Part shown: positions 47,584-56,570 of the stretch, piece after piece
Layout: every line of letters begins with the position of its first letter
How positions within the stretch are numbered: the first letter of the stretch is position 1
Assembly (NCBI RefSeq): GCF_017996735.1
Contig: NZ_JAGOGJ010000004.1
Coordinates: 1-64,000 of the forward strand
Length of the DNA: 64,000 bases
Source: Niveispirillum sp.
GTDB taxonomy: Bacteria; Pseudomonadota; Alphaproteobacteria; Azospirillales; Azospirillaceae
Direction of reading: 5' to 3'
The notes under the pieces: generated by a model
Database searches by the model: none
The model's input: only the letters and a program-made list of their open reading frames with translations
Told to the model about the DNA's origin: nothing
Program-made: the position numbers and the translations under genes

Positions 47584-48771
47584 GTGAGCGCGTTGAATGA
47601 AGTAGTCATCGTTGCCGGTACCCGTACCGCCATCGGCGGATTCGGCGGCAGCCTGAAGGATTATGCCCCGGCTGACCTGGGCACGCTGGTGATCAAGGAA
47701 GCCATCAGCCGGGCCGGCATCGCGCCCGAGGATGTGCAGCATGTGGTGATGGGGCAGGTTATCCCCAGCGGCCCGCACGACGCCTATCTGGCGCGCGTGG
47801 CGGCCGTGAATGCCGGTGTGCCGGTCCAGGCCCCGGCGCTGACGCTGAACCGCCTCTGCGGTTCGGGCGTGCAGGCCATCATTTCCGCGGCCCAGATGAT
47901 CAAGCTGGGTGAATGCGATGTGGCCGTGGCCGGTGGCGCGGAAAGCATGAGCCGGTCGCCGCATGTCATGCCGTCGGTCCGCTGGGGCCAGCGCATGGGC
48001 GACGCCGCCGTGGTGGACGCCATGGTCACCGTCCTGACCGACCCGTTCCACAAAATCCATATGGGTATCACCGCCGAGAACGTGGCCGAGCGCCATGGTA
48101 TCGACCGCGCCGCCCAGGATGCCCTGGCCCTGGAAAGCCATCGCCGTGCCGCCCGCGCCACCGCAGAGGGTCGGTTCAAGTCGCAGATCCTGCCCGTGGA
48201 AGTGAAGGTGAAGGGCGGCACCAAGCTGTTCGACACCGACGAGCATTTCCGTGCCGACGCCAGCGAGGCGGATTTCTCCAAGCTGAAGCCCGTCTTCAAG
48301 AAGGACGGTTCTGTCACGGCCGGCAACGCGTCAGGCGTCAATGACGGCGCCGGCGCCGTGGTGCTGATGTCCGCCGCCGAAGCGGAAAAGCGCGGTACCA
48401 AGCCGCTGGCCCGCATCGTCAGTTGGGGTCATGCCGGGGTGGAGCCGGAAGTGATGGGCCTGGGTCCGGTGCATGCCGTGCCCGTGGCCCTGGACCGCGC
48501 CGGCCTGACCGTTGCCGATATCGATGTGATCGAAAGCAACGAGGCCTTCGCCGCCCAGGCCTGCGCGGTCGCCAAGCTGCTGGACTTCCCGGCCGACAAG
48601 GTGAACCCCAACGGTTCCGGCGTTTCCCTGGGCCATCCGGTGGGCGCCACTGGCGCCATCATCACCGTGAAGGCGCTGTATGAGCTGGAGCGTATCGGTG
48701 GCCGCTATGGTCTGGTCACCATGTGCATCGGCGGCGGCCAGGGCATCGCCATGGTCATCGAACGGCTGTAA
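47584..48771 (+). CDS. Acetyl-CoA acetyltransferase (thiolase)
   Basis: A 395-residue type II thiolase. The acylated cysteine is Cys92 in LNRLCGSGVQA; His351 (GHPVGATGA) and Cys381 (CIGGGQG) complete the active site. Start is GTG with GGAGG 9 bases upstream; the family N-terminus NEVVIVAGTRTAIGGFGG follows at once. It could supply acetoacetyl-CoA for PHB (PhaA role) or degrade it (AtoB role). A terminator on each side suggests a single-gene transcript. Confidence 0.95.
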   Translation: MSALNEVVIVAGTRTAIGGFGGSLKDYAPADLGTLVIKEAISRAGIAPEDVQHVVMGQVIPSGPHDAYLARVAAVNAGVPVQAPALTLNRLCGSGVQAIISAAQMIKLGECDVAVAGGAESMSRSPHVMPSVRWGQRMGDAAVVDAMVTVLTDPFHKIHMGITAENVAERHGIDRAAQDALALESHRRAARATAEGRFKSQILPVEVKVKGGTKLFDTDEHFRADASEADFSKLKPVFKKDGSVTAGNASGVNDGAGAVVLMSAAEAEKRGTKPLARIVSWGHAGVEPEVMGLGPVHAVPVALDRAGLTVADIDVIESNEAFAAQACAVAKLLDFPADKVNPNGSGVSLGHPVGATGAIITVKALYELERIGGRYGLVTMCIGGGQGIAMVIERL

Positions 48772-48792
48772 CCGACCCCCGTATCGGTTAGG

Positions 48793-48832
48793 ATCGGCCC
48801 GCCCACCGCAAGGTGTGGCGGGCCGATTTCAT
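48793..48832 (+). terminator. Terminator after the thiolase gene
   Basis: ATCGGCCCGCC-CACC-gcaa-GGTG-t-GGCGGGCCGAT forms a 15-bp stem with one bulged T, followed by TTCATTTC, 21 bases after the stop. Confidence 0.8.
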
Positions 48833-48868
48833 TTCGGCCGGATAATAAATAACAGGAAAGTTGGATCC

Positions 48869-49447
48869 ATGCGCATTCGCACCATTCTGGCCGGGCTCTC
48901 CCTGTTGGCCGCGCTTCCGGCCGCCGCCGCGCCAGCGGATGATTTCCTGAACAGTCTGCGGGCGCTTTGCGGCAAGGCATTCGAAGGCACGATCACCACC
49001 AACGAGGGTGGGGCCGCCAACGATCCCTTCGTGGGCAAGCGGCTGGTCATGCATGTCCGCGACTGCAAGGCGGGTGAGGTGCGTATCCCCCTGCATGTGG
49101 GTGAGGACCGGTCGCGCACCTGGATCGTGACGCGCACCGCCACCGGTCTGCGCCTGAAGCATGATCACCGGCATGCGGACGGGACGGAGGACACACTGAC
49201 CCAATATGGCGGTGACACCCTGTCCCCCGGCACGGCGGAGCGGCAGGAATTCCCCACCGATGCCTTTTCCCGCGCGCTGTTTGCCGACAACAAGCTGCCG
49301 CCCGGTGCGCAGCAGAATGTCTGGGCGCTGGAGAGGGGGCAGGACCGCTTCACCTATGAATTGTCGCGGCCGGGACGGGTGGTGCGCATGGTGTTTGACC
49401 TGACGAAGCCTGTTGCCGCCCCGCCAGCCCCGTGGGGACATGAATGA
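48869..49447 (+). CDS. Unknown secreted protein
   Basis: A 192-residue protein with a typical signal peptide (about 1-20, LSLLAALPAAAA). The mature part has two cysteines (in RALCGKAF and RDCKAGE) that could form a disulfide, and beta-strand-rich segments such as RTWIVTRTATGLRLKHDHR. The ATG begins the signal peptide; AGGAAAG lies before it. No family name can be given with confidence. It stands alone between two terminators. Confidence 0.75.
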   Translation: MRIRTILAGLSLLAALPAAAAPADDFLNSLRALCGKAFEGTITTNEGGAANDPFVGKRLVMHVRDCKAGEVRIPLHVGEDRSRTWIVTRTATGLRLKHDHRHADGTEDTLTQYGGDTLSPGTAERQEFPTDAFSRALFADNKLPPGAQQNVWALERGQDRFTYELSRPGRVVRMVFDLTKPVAAPPAPWGHE

Positions 49448-49453
49448 CCGTAC

Positions 49454-49485
49454 GGGGGAGCGGGCGTTGGACCGCTTCCCCGTTT
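49454..49485. terminator. Hairpin between two convergent genes
   Basis: GGGGAGCGG and CCGCTTCCCC pair with one bulged T around an 8-base loop, followed by GTTTCCC. It fills the 50-base gap between the unknown secreted protein gene and the arabinofuranosidase gene and could serve both. Confidence 0.6.
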
Positions 49486-49497
49486 CCCAGGCTCCGT

Positions 49498-51063
49498 TTA
49501 TCTGACGGTCAGCACCACCACCGATTTGGGCGGCAGTGTTACCGACAGGGTAGAACCGTTGACACCTGCCCCCGTGAAGGGAGCCGGCTTCACCGTTTCC
49601 GGCTGTGCAAAGCTGTTATGACTGTTCATGGCGGATGCCGTCAGGATACGGCCCGACACGCTGGCCGCCGTCGCCCCGTCCAGGTTGATGCTGGTCGATA
49701 CGGTGTTGTTCGGATCGATATTGGCCAGCGCCACTAGAATACTCCCATCCTTGGCCCGCGCGGCCGATGCGCTGATCGATGGCAGGCTGCGTTCGGCATA
49801 GGTGTATTTCGGCCCGGTCACGGTGACCGGGAACTGTGTGGCCCCCTGGAAATCCTTGTACATGTCAAAGACATGATAGGTGGGGGTCAGCAGCATCTTC
49901 GGCCCGTCGGTCAGGATCAGGGCCTGCAGCACATTGACCATCTGCGCGATATTGGCCATCCGCACCCGGTCGGCATGCTTATGGAAGATGTTCAGGTTGA
50001 TGGCGGCCGTGAGGGCGTCGCGCAAACTGTTCTGCTGTTCCAGGAAGCCGGGATTGCTGCCGGGCGTGGGGTCGAACCAGTTGCCCCATTCATCGACGAC
50101 CAGCGCCACCTTCTTCTGCGGGTCATGCTTGTCCATGACGGCCACATGCTTGGCGATCAGATCGTCCATATAGAGGGCGCTGTGCATCAGGGCAAACCAG
50201 TCGCTCTCGGTAAATTCCGTCGCCGACCCCTTCTCCTTCCAGGTGCCCCTGGTGGGGCGGCCCATGGAGGGCAGGGCGTAATGATGCAGGCTGATGGCAT
50301 CGATCATGCTGCCGGCGCCGGCCATCACGGTATCGGTCCAGCTTACATCATCGGTGCCGGACCCGGCGGCGATGATCCTGGTCGGCTGGCCGGGGGCGGG
50401 CTTGATGAAGGTGCGGATCTGGCGTAGCTGGTCGGTATAATATTCCGCCCGCATATTGCCGCCGCAGCCCCAGGTCTCGTTCCCGATGGCGAACCAGTCC
50501 AAGGTCCAGGGTTTGTCCCGCCCGTTGGCGCGGCGTGTCTGGGCCAGCGTGGATTTCGACGGGCTGGTGATATATTCGACCCAGTCGGCCATCTCCCGGG
50601 CCGAACCGGTGCCGATATTGCCGTTCACGTAGGTCCGGGCGCCGACCAGTTCAGAATATTCCATGAATTCATGGGTGCCGAATTCATTGGTTTCCGCCAC
50701 ACCGCCCCAGTTGGTATTGACCCCGACGGGCCGCTTGTTGCGGGGACCGATGCCGTCGCGCCAATGATATTCATCGGCAAAACAGCCGCCGGGCCAGCGG
50801 ATCAGCGGCACGCGGATGGCCTTCAACGCCTCCAGCACATCCTTGCGATACCCCTTGATATTGGGGATCGACGATTTTTCCCCGACCCAGATGCCTTCAT
50901 AGATCAGGCGGCCCAGATGTTCGGCGAACTGGCCCTGAATTTCCGGGGCCAGGACCGGACCCGGCTGCCCCACCTGTACGGCGATAGTGGCATCCTGGCC
51001 CCAGGCCGGAAGCGATGTCAGCAGGCCCAGGCACAGGGCCAGACTGCGGTGCAAACCTTTCAT
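49498..51063 (-). CDS. GH51 alpha-L-arabinofuranosidase, secreted
   Basis: A 521-residue glycoside hydrolase. A signal peptide (about 1-22, ending LPAWG) sends it to the periplasm or outside. The TIM barrel shows VPLIRWPGGCFADEYHWRDGIGP, the acid/base Glu196 in WFAIGNETWG and the nucleophile Glu325 in LVVDEWGNW, the GH51 pair. A C-terminal beta-sandwich follows. It releases arabinose from plant hemicellulose, fitting a plant- or soil-associated lifestyle. The ATG is chosen for the signal peptide, with GGGGAGG 9 bases before it. No arabinose transporter or regulator is adjacent. Confidence 0.93.
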   Translation of the reverse strand: MKGLHRSLALCLGLLTSLPAWGQDATIAVQVGQPGPVLAPEIQGQFAEHLGRLIYEGIWVGEKSSIPNIKGYRKDVLEALKAIRVPLIRWPGGCFADEYHWRDGIGPRNKRPVGVNTNWGGVAETNEFGTHEFMEYSELVGARTYVNGNIGTGSAREMADWVEYITSPSKSTLAQTRRANGRDKPWTLDWFAIGNETWGCGGNMRAEYYTDQLRQIRTFIKPAPGQPTRIIAAGSGTDDVSWTDTVMAGAGSMIDAISLHHYALPSMGRPTRGTWKEKGSATEFTESDWFALMHSALYMDDLIAKHVAVMDKHDPQKKVALVVDEWGNWFDPTPGSNPGFLEQQNSLRDALTAAINLNIFHKHADRVRMANIAQMVNVLQALILTDGPKMLLTPTYHVFDMYKDFQGATQFPVTVTGPKYTYAERSLPSISASAARAKDGSILVALANIDPNNTVSTSINLDGATAASVSGRILTASAMNSHNSFAQPETVKPAPFTGAGVNGSTLSVTLPPKSVVVLTVR

Positions 51064-51204
51064 GTGTTTTTCCTCCCCCGCTTTTCTGGTCGTGATGGCG
51101 CGCATCCTAACCGGAATCGGGGACAGGAACAGCACATTAGTCAGATTATATTACTAATTTCCGGCGACGACGGCCATACCCGCCGCCGCCTTGTCTTCCG
51201 GCTT

Positions 51205-51591
51205 TCAAGGAACAGCGGCGACCTGTGCCTGCCGCGTCTTGAATTCCCGCAATTCCGCGTTGAAGCGGGTGACCGTGCGTTCCAACTGATCGGCCACCTG
51301 TTGGCGATGGTTGATCACGTCGCGACGATAACTGGCGGATGCCATGTCGGCGGCACTGGCCGGGTGATTGTCCAGGCAGGTGAGGTAGGACATCAGGCGC
51401 GCAGTGTAATCCCGCATGCCGGCACCATAGGCGCGCATGGCGACCTCATCCGCCGTATCGCCCTTGGTGGTCGATGGTGCGGCCGGCACGCCGCCACAGG
51501 CCGCGTTCAGGGCCGCAATATCCGCCATCGCCGGGCCGGCGGCCAACAGAAGCGTGGTGGAAAGGATCAGGGCGGAAATGGCATTCTTCAT
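51205..51591 (-). CDS. Unknown small periplasmic protein
   Basis: A 128-residue protein with a signal peptide (about 1-24, LLLAAGPAMA). The mature part is helical, with two cysteines (AACGG and LTCLDN) and a C-terminal amphipathic helix (VADQLERTVTRFNAELREF). The ATG at 51591 has AGGA 5 bases before it, better than a GTG four codons upstream. Family not recognised. The gap downstream (51064-51204) shows nothing definite. Confidence 0.75.
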   Translation of the reverse strand: MKNAISALILSTTLLLAAGPAMADIAALNAACGGVPAAPSTTKGDTADEVAMRAYGAGMRDYTARLMSYLTCLDNHPASAADMASASYRRDVINHRQQVADQLERTVTRFNAELREFKTRQAQVAAVP

Positions 51592-51785
51592 CGCGATCCT
51601 CACAAAGCCGGACGGCAGGATATGCCGTCATGGTTACCTTGTTCGCTCGCTTCCCCCAACATCGCCGCCGGTCCCGTGGGCCGGTGGTTCCTTTATAAGT
51701 TCAAGCTTATGCCGGTAATTTCACTACGCATAGGCTTTTAGCTATGCGCGGAATACTGAAAGCAATTTTATGAATTAACAATTTC

Positions 51786-52616
51786 TCATGGCCTGTCGTC
51801 GCTACAGGGCGTGGCGCAGCCGCTACACTTGTTATCGCTAACAGCTTCGGTCGGGGCGACAGGTGCCGGGGTGGCGGTGGACAGCAATTGTGCCACCACC
51901 GCCACCGCGATTTCGCCGGGATGCTTGCCCGTCAGACCGGGAAGGCCGATGGGACAGGTCAGCCGCGCGGGGTCCAGCCCATCGGCCCGCAGCCGGGCCG
52001 CGAACCGCGCCCGCTTGGTCCGCGAACCGATGACACCCACGAATGGCCGGCCCGGCAAGGACAGGGCGCCGCGGGTCAGGCGGTAATCCAGCGCATGATC
52101 ATGCGTCATGATCAGCACATGGCTGAAACCGGATGACAGCAAGGTCTCTGGCGCCTCCGCCACGAAGGCCGCGCAGTTGGCGGGAAGGGGGCTGGGGAAC
52201 TGGTCGGGCCGGCTGTCGACCCAACTGACCCTTGCCGGCAGGGTGCCCAGGACCGTCACCAGGGCCTTGGCCACATGGCCGGCCCCGAACAGGGCGATAC
52301 GCAGGGTCGGTGGGCGCACCGGTTCGAACAGAAGCGTGACACGGCCACCGCAGCATTGGCCCAGCGCCGGGCCAAGCGGGTACGATTGCGTCCGTAACTT
52401 CGTTACATCGCCATCCAGCAGGGCGCGGGCGGTTTCGATGGCGGTGAATTCCAGCGCCCCACCGCCGATCGTGCCGTGCAGCGTGTCGGTGGTGACCAGC
52501 ATCTTGGTTCCCGCCGGCCGGGGGGCCGACCCGGCAACCTCCGTTACAGTGACCAGGACACTGGCCCGGCCCTCCCGCTGGCAATCGGCCAGGGCGTTTA
52601 TCCAGTCCTGAATCAT
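51786..52616 (-). CDS. xdhC: XdhC, molybdenum cofactor insertion protein for xanthine dehydrogenase
   Basis: A 276-residue XdhC/CoxI-family chaperone that binds molybdopterin and delivers the sulfurated cofactor to XdhB. Conserved segments are VTVTEVAGSAPRPAGTKM, GTIGGGALEF, GQCCGGRVTLLFE and the Rossmann-like IALFGAGHVAKAL. The C-terminus has an extra cysteine cluster (KCSGCATPC), not always found in this family. It overlaps xdhB by ATGA and closes the operon. An inverted repeat (CGCATAG/CTATGCG, 51727-51748) downstream may end transcription but lacks a T run. Confidence 0.93.
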   Translation of the reverse strand: MIQDWINALADCQREGRASVLVTVTEVAGSAPRPAGTKMLVTTDTLHGTIGGGALEFTAIETARALLDGDVTKLRTQSYPLGPALGQCCGGRVTLLFEPVRPPTLRIALFGAGHVAKALVTVLGTLPARVSWVDSRPDQFPSPLPANCAAFVAEAPETLLSSGFSHVLIMTHDHALDYRLTRGALSLPGRPFVGVIGSRTKRARFAARLRADGLDPARLTCPIGLPGLTGKHPGEIAVAVVAQLLSTATPAPVAPTEAVSDNKCSGCATPCSDDRP

Positions 52617-54943
52617 GGCTCTGCCCCCGCCTGCCGGGCCCGCACCGCCATCAGAACCCGTTCCGGCGTGGCCGGTGCATCCAGCACCACAGGCCCTGTC
52701 CCCCCCGACGCCGCCACCGCCGCCTTGATGGCGTGGTAGGCGGAAATGGCCAGCATGAAGGGCGGTTCGCCCACAGCCTTCGACCGGTGGATCGTCTCCT
52801 CCCGGTTGGGCTGGTTGATCAGGTCCACGGTGAAATGATCGGGAATGTCGCCGCAGCCGGGGATCTTATAGGTGCTGGGCGCGTGGGTGCGCAGGTGGCC
52901 GGCCCCGTCGAACACCAGTTCCTCCATGGTCAGCCAGCCCATGCCCTGCACATAGGCCCCCTCCACCTGTCCCCGGTCCAGCGCGGGGTTCAGGGAGGTG
53001 CCGCAATCATGCAGGATATCCACGGCCAGCAGCCTGGTCTCCCCCGTCAGCGTGTCGATCACCACCTCCGACACGGCGGCGCCATAGGCGAAATAATAGA
53101 AGGGGCGGCCGATCAGGGTTTCCTTGTCCACATCGATCTTCGGCGTGGCGTAGAAGCCGGTGGCGGACAGGGAAATGCGGGCCAGATAGGCCTGGCGGAT
53201 CAGGTCTTCGAAGCTGATCGACCGGTCGTCCCCCGTCACCTTGCCATGGGCAAAGCAAAGGGCGGATGGCTCCACCCCCCAGCGTCCGGCGATGAAGCCG
53301 GCCAGCCGGTCGCGGATGGTGCGGGCGGCGTTAAAACTGGCCATGCCGTTCAGGTCGGCGCCGGCCGATGCGGCGGTGGCGGACGTGTTGGGTACCTTGT
53401 CGGTGCGGGTCGAGGTGATGCGCACCCGGTCCAGGCCGATGCCGAAGACATCGGCCACCACCTGCGCCACCTTGGTGTAAAGCCCCTGGCCCATTTCCGT
53501 GCCGCCATGGTTTAGCAGGACGGAACCGTCGGTATAGACATGGATCAGGGCACCGGCCTGATTGAGGAAGCTGGTGGTGAAGGAAATGCCGAACTTGACC
53601 GGGGTCAGCGCGATGCCGCGTTTCAGCACGGGGCTGGCCGCGTTGAAGGCGGCGATGGCGGTACGGCGGGCCTGATAATGCGCAGAGGATTCCAGCCTTT
53701 CCATCAGGCTGTCGGCGATAAAATCCTCCACCTTCATGCCATAGGGCGTCACATCGCGGCCCGGTCCGCCATAGAGGTTGGCGCGGCGAACGGCCAGCGG
53801 GTCTAGGCCCAGATGATGGGCGATGTCACCCACCACCCCCTCGATCGCCAACATGCCCTGCGGCCCGCCGAACCCCCGGAAGGCGGTGTTGGAGACGGTG
53901 TGCGTCTTGTAGCGGTAGGAGGTGATGCGGACATCTGGCAGGAAATAGCAATTGTCGGCGTGAAAGATGGCGCGGTCATTGATGGCGCCCGACAGGTCGG
54001 TCGACATGCCGCAGCGGCTTTCCAGAACGATGTCGAGGGCCAGGATGCGGCCGGCATCGTCGAAACCGACATCATAGGCGACCTCGAAATCATGGCGCTT
54101 GCCCGTCATCACCATGTCGTCGTCGCGGTCCAGGCGCAGCTTTGCCGGGCGGCCCGTGCGGTCCGCGACCAGGGCAGCGACAGCAGCGAAAAGGCTGGCC
54201 TGGGTTTCCTTGCCCCCGAAACCGCCGCCCATGCGGCGGACCTCCACCACGACATGATGATCGGAGCGGCCCAGGGCACGGGCCACCAGATGCTGCACCT
54301 CCGATGGATGCTGGGTGGAGCAGAGGACATGCATGTCCCCATCCTCCCCCGGCACGGCCATGGAAATCTGGCCTTCCAGATAGAAATGATCCTGCCCGCC
54401 CATGGCAAGATGGCCGGTCAGCCGATGGGGTGCCGTGGTCAGCACCCGCAACGGGTCGCCGCGTTCCACACGTTTGGGCGGCAGAATGTGGCTTTCGGCG
54501 GCGCGGGCTTCGGCGATGGTGATCACCGCCGGCAGGTCGGCATAAGTCACTTTGGCCAGCCGGGCGGCGGCGCGGGCCGCAATCCGGGTCTCGGCGGCAA
54601 CGGCGAACAGGCTTTGGCCCACATATTCGACCAGGGTGTCGGCGAAGATGGGATCATCGGCGACCACAGGGCCGACATCGTTCGTGCCCGGGATATCGGC
54701 GGCGGTCAGCACCACCACGACGCCTGGATAGGCACGCACGGCGGACAGGTCGATCGACAGGATGCGGGCATGGGCCTTGGCACTCTGCCCCAGGGCGACA
54801 TGCAGCAGGCCCGGCGGTTCCGGCATATCATCGACATAGCGGGCGGCACCCGTGACATGCAGCGGCGCGCTGTCATGACGGATGGCCTGATGTGTGGCGG
54901 GGAAGGGGATTGATGCCGGGGCGCGGGGGGAACGGTGGCTCAT
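52613..54943 (-). CDS. xdhB: Xanthine dehydrogenase molybdopterin-binding subunit
   Basis: A 776-residue catalytic subunit that oxidises hypoxanthine and xanthine. Visible are the aldehyde oxidase/xanthine dehydrogenase N-terminal domain (RYVDDMPEPPGLLHVALG), the Mo-cofactor loops GGGFGGKETQ and TAFRGFGGPQGM, EMGQGLYTKV, and the C-terminal active-site segment KAVGEPPFMLAIS, whose Glu is the general base. Length matches bacterial XdhB. The ATG overlaps the xdhA stop (ATGA). Full and typical. Confidence 0.96.
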   Translation of the reverse strand: MSHRSPRAPASIPFPATHQAIRHDSAPLHVTGAARYVDDMPEPPGLLHVALGQSAKAHARILSIDLSAVRAYPGVVVVLTAADIPGTNDVGPVVADDPIFADTLVEYVGQSLFAVAAETRIAARAAARLAKVTYADLPAVITIAEARAAESHILPPKRVERGDPLRVLTTAPHRLTGHLAMGGQDHFYLEGQISMAVPGEDGDMHVLCSTQHPSEVQHLVARALGRSDHHVVVEVRRMGGGFGGKETQASLFAAVAALVADRTGRPAKLRLDRDDDMVMTGKRHDFEVAYDVGFDDAGRILALDIVLESRCGMSTDLSGAINDRAIFHADNCYFLPDVRITSYRYKTHTVSNTAFRGFGGPQGMLAIEGVVGDIAHHLGLDPLAVRRANLYGGPGRDVTPYGMKVEDFIADSLMERLESSAHYQARRTAIAAFNAASPVLKRGIALTPVKFGISFTTSFLNQAGALIHVYTDGSVLLNHGGTEMGQGLYTKVAQVVADVFGIGLDRVRITSTRTDKVPNTSATAASAGADLNGMASFNAARTIRDRLAGFIAGRWGVEPSALCFAHGKVTGDDRSISFEDLIRQAYLARISLSATGFYATPKIDVDKETLIGRPFYYFAYGAAVSEVVIDTLTGETRLLAVDILHDCGTSLNPALDRGQVEGAYVQGMGWLTMEELVFDGAGHLRTHAPSTYKIPGCGDIPDHFTVDLINQPNREETIHRSKAVGEPPFMLAISAYHAIKAAVAASGGTGPVVLDAPATPERVLMAVRARQAGAEP

Positions 54944-56421
54944 GCGCCCCCTCCGATGGCACGGGCAAAGGCGGGGACGCGGGTCGCGGTCGTGGGCAGG
55001 GCTTGTTCCATCCGCCATTTGAGGATCAGGTTGCCGGCCGTGATCAGCCGGTAATCGGCACTGGCGCGCATGTCGGTCAGGGGTTGGAAATCCTGGGCAA
55101 GGGTGGCGGCGGCATCGCGGGCGGCGGCATCGTCGAAGGGACGTCCGATCAGGGCGGCCTCGGCGGCGGCGGCTCTTTTCGGGGTTCCGGCCATGCCGCC
55201 GAAGGCCAGCCGCGCCTCGGTCACGATACCATCAGCCAGGGTCAGGCTGAACCCGGCCATGACGGCGGAGATATCCTGGTCGAAACGCTTGGAAATCTTA
55301 TAGCAGGCAAAGACCTGCCCGGCGGCCGGCTCGGGCACGCGGATGGCCGCCACGAATTCGCCCGGCTGCAGCGCCGTCTGGCGATAAGCCAGAAAAAAAT
55401 CCTCAAGCGGCATATCGCGGACAATCTCGCCGCGCCGCAGCACAAGGCGGGCACCCAGGGCGATCAGGGCGGGCATGCTGTCCCCGATGGGGGAGCCATT
55501 GGCGATATTGCCGCCCAGCGTCGCGGAATTGCGCACCTGTTCGGAACCATAACGGCGGAACAACTCGCCCAGGTCGGGATAGAGGGGGGCCAGTATCTCC
55601 GCCGCATCCGTGACGGTGGCGGCGGCGCCGATGGTGATGACGCCGTCGGCATCCGTGATCCGGGCCAGATCACGGATGCCACCGATATGGATGATGGTCC
55701 CCAGGTCGCGGAACTGCTTGGTCACCCACAGGCCGACATCGGTGCCCCCGGCGACCAGCGTGGCGCCAGGATGGGCCAGGACCAGTGCGGCCAACTGCTC
55801 CGTCGTGGCGGGGGCGAAGACCTTGCCGCCGGCATGCGTCAGGGTGTCCGTGCGGTCGATGCTGCGCAACAGGGCCAGCGTTTCCATCATGCCGGCCGTA
55901 TGGGCGTCGGGCGCACGACCCATGGCGCGGGCGGCCTCCACGATGGGGCGATAGCCGGTGCAACGGCATAGATTGCCGGCCAGGGCGCTGTCGATGCGGC
56001 TACGGTCGGGAGCAGCCTCGCCATGGTACAGCGCGAACAGCGACATCACGATGCCGGGCGTACAGAAACCGCACTGGCTGCCATGATGGTCGACCAGCGC
56101 CTGCTGGATGGGATGCAGGCTGCCATCGGGCCCGGCCAGATCCTCCACCGTCACCAGTTCCTTGCCGTCCAGGGCGGTCACGAATAGGATGCAGGCATTG
56201 ACGGCGCGGTAGCGTATATTCTCCGCCTCCGCCATGCCCAGCACGCCGTCCCGTGTGCCCAACACGATGGTGCAGGCGCCGCAATCCCCTTCGTTACAGC
56301 CTTCCTTGGTGCCGCGCTGCCCCCGATCCTCGCGCAGGTAATCCAGCACGGTGCGGGTGGGCGGGACATCGGACAGGGTGACAACCTGTCCCCGGTGCAC
56401 AAAGCGGACGCAATCGGCCAT
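54940..56421 (-). CDS. xdhA: Xanthine dehydrogenase small subunit (2Fe-2S and FAD)
   Basis: A 493-residue subunit that passes electrons from the molybdenum site to NAD+. The plant-type [2Fe-2S] cluster uses Cys42, Cys47, Cys50 and Cys77; the second cluster uses Cys117, Cys120, Cys152 and Cys154 (CGFCTPG, CRCTGYRP). The FAD domain has GGTDVGLWVTK and GGNIANGSPIGDS. The ATG at 56421 gives the standard N-terminus. First gene of xdhABC and divergent from an M20 hydrolase gene. Confidence 0.96.
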   Translation of the reverse strand: MADCVRFVHRGQVVTLSDVPPTRTVLDYLREDRGQRGTKEGCNEGDCGACTIVLGTRDGVLGMAEAENIRYRAVNACILFVTALDGKELVTVEDLAGPDGSLHPIQQALVDHHGSQCGFCTPGIVMSLFALYHGEAAPDRSRIDSALAGNLCRCTGYRPIVEAARAMGRAPDAHTAGMMETLALLRSIDRTDTLTHAGGKVFAPATTEQLAALVLAHPGATLVAGGTDVGLWVTKQFRDLGTIIHIGGIRDLARITDADGVITIGAAATVTDAAEILAPLYPDLGELFRRYGSEQVRNSATLGGNIANGSPIGDSMPALIALGARLVLRRGEIVRDMPLEDFFLAYRQTALQPGEFVAAIRVPEPAAGQVFACYKISKRFDQDISAVMAGFSLTLADGIVTEARLAFGGMAGTPKRAAAAEAALIGRPFDDAAARDAAATLAQDFQPLTDMRASADYRLITAGNLILKWRMEQALPTTATRVPAFARAIGGGA

Positions 56422-56489
56422 GGTGTTCCATATCGATCCAAAAGAAAGCATGGCAGAACAGGAAACGTCCCCTGTCAAGTCGCTTTACA

Positions 56490-56518
56490 GAACAATGATG
56501 CGGTGCAACATTTTGTTC
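56490..56518. promoter_or_regulatory. Dyad in the xdhA/M20-hydrolase intergenic region
   Basis: GAACAA at 56490-56495 and TTGTTC at 56513-56518 form a dyad with a 17-base spacer in the 149-base divergent promoter region. It could be an operator controlling both directions, but the spacing is long and no known regulator is implied. Confidence 0.3.
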
Positions 56519-56570
56519 GGGGCCGAAAACAGTCCCGACAATAGACGTTCAGCAACAGGGATTTCCGCGC

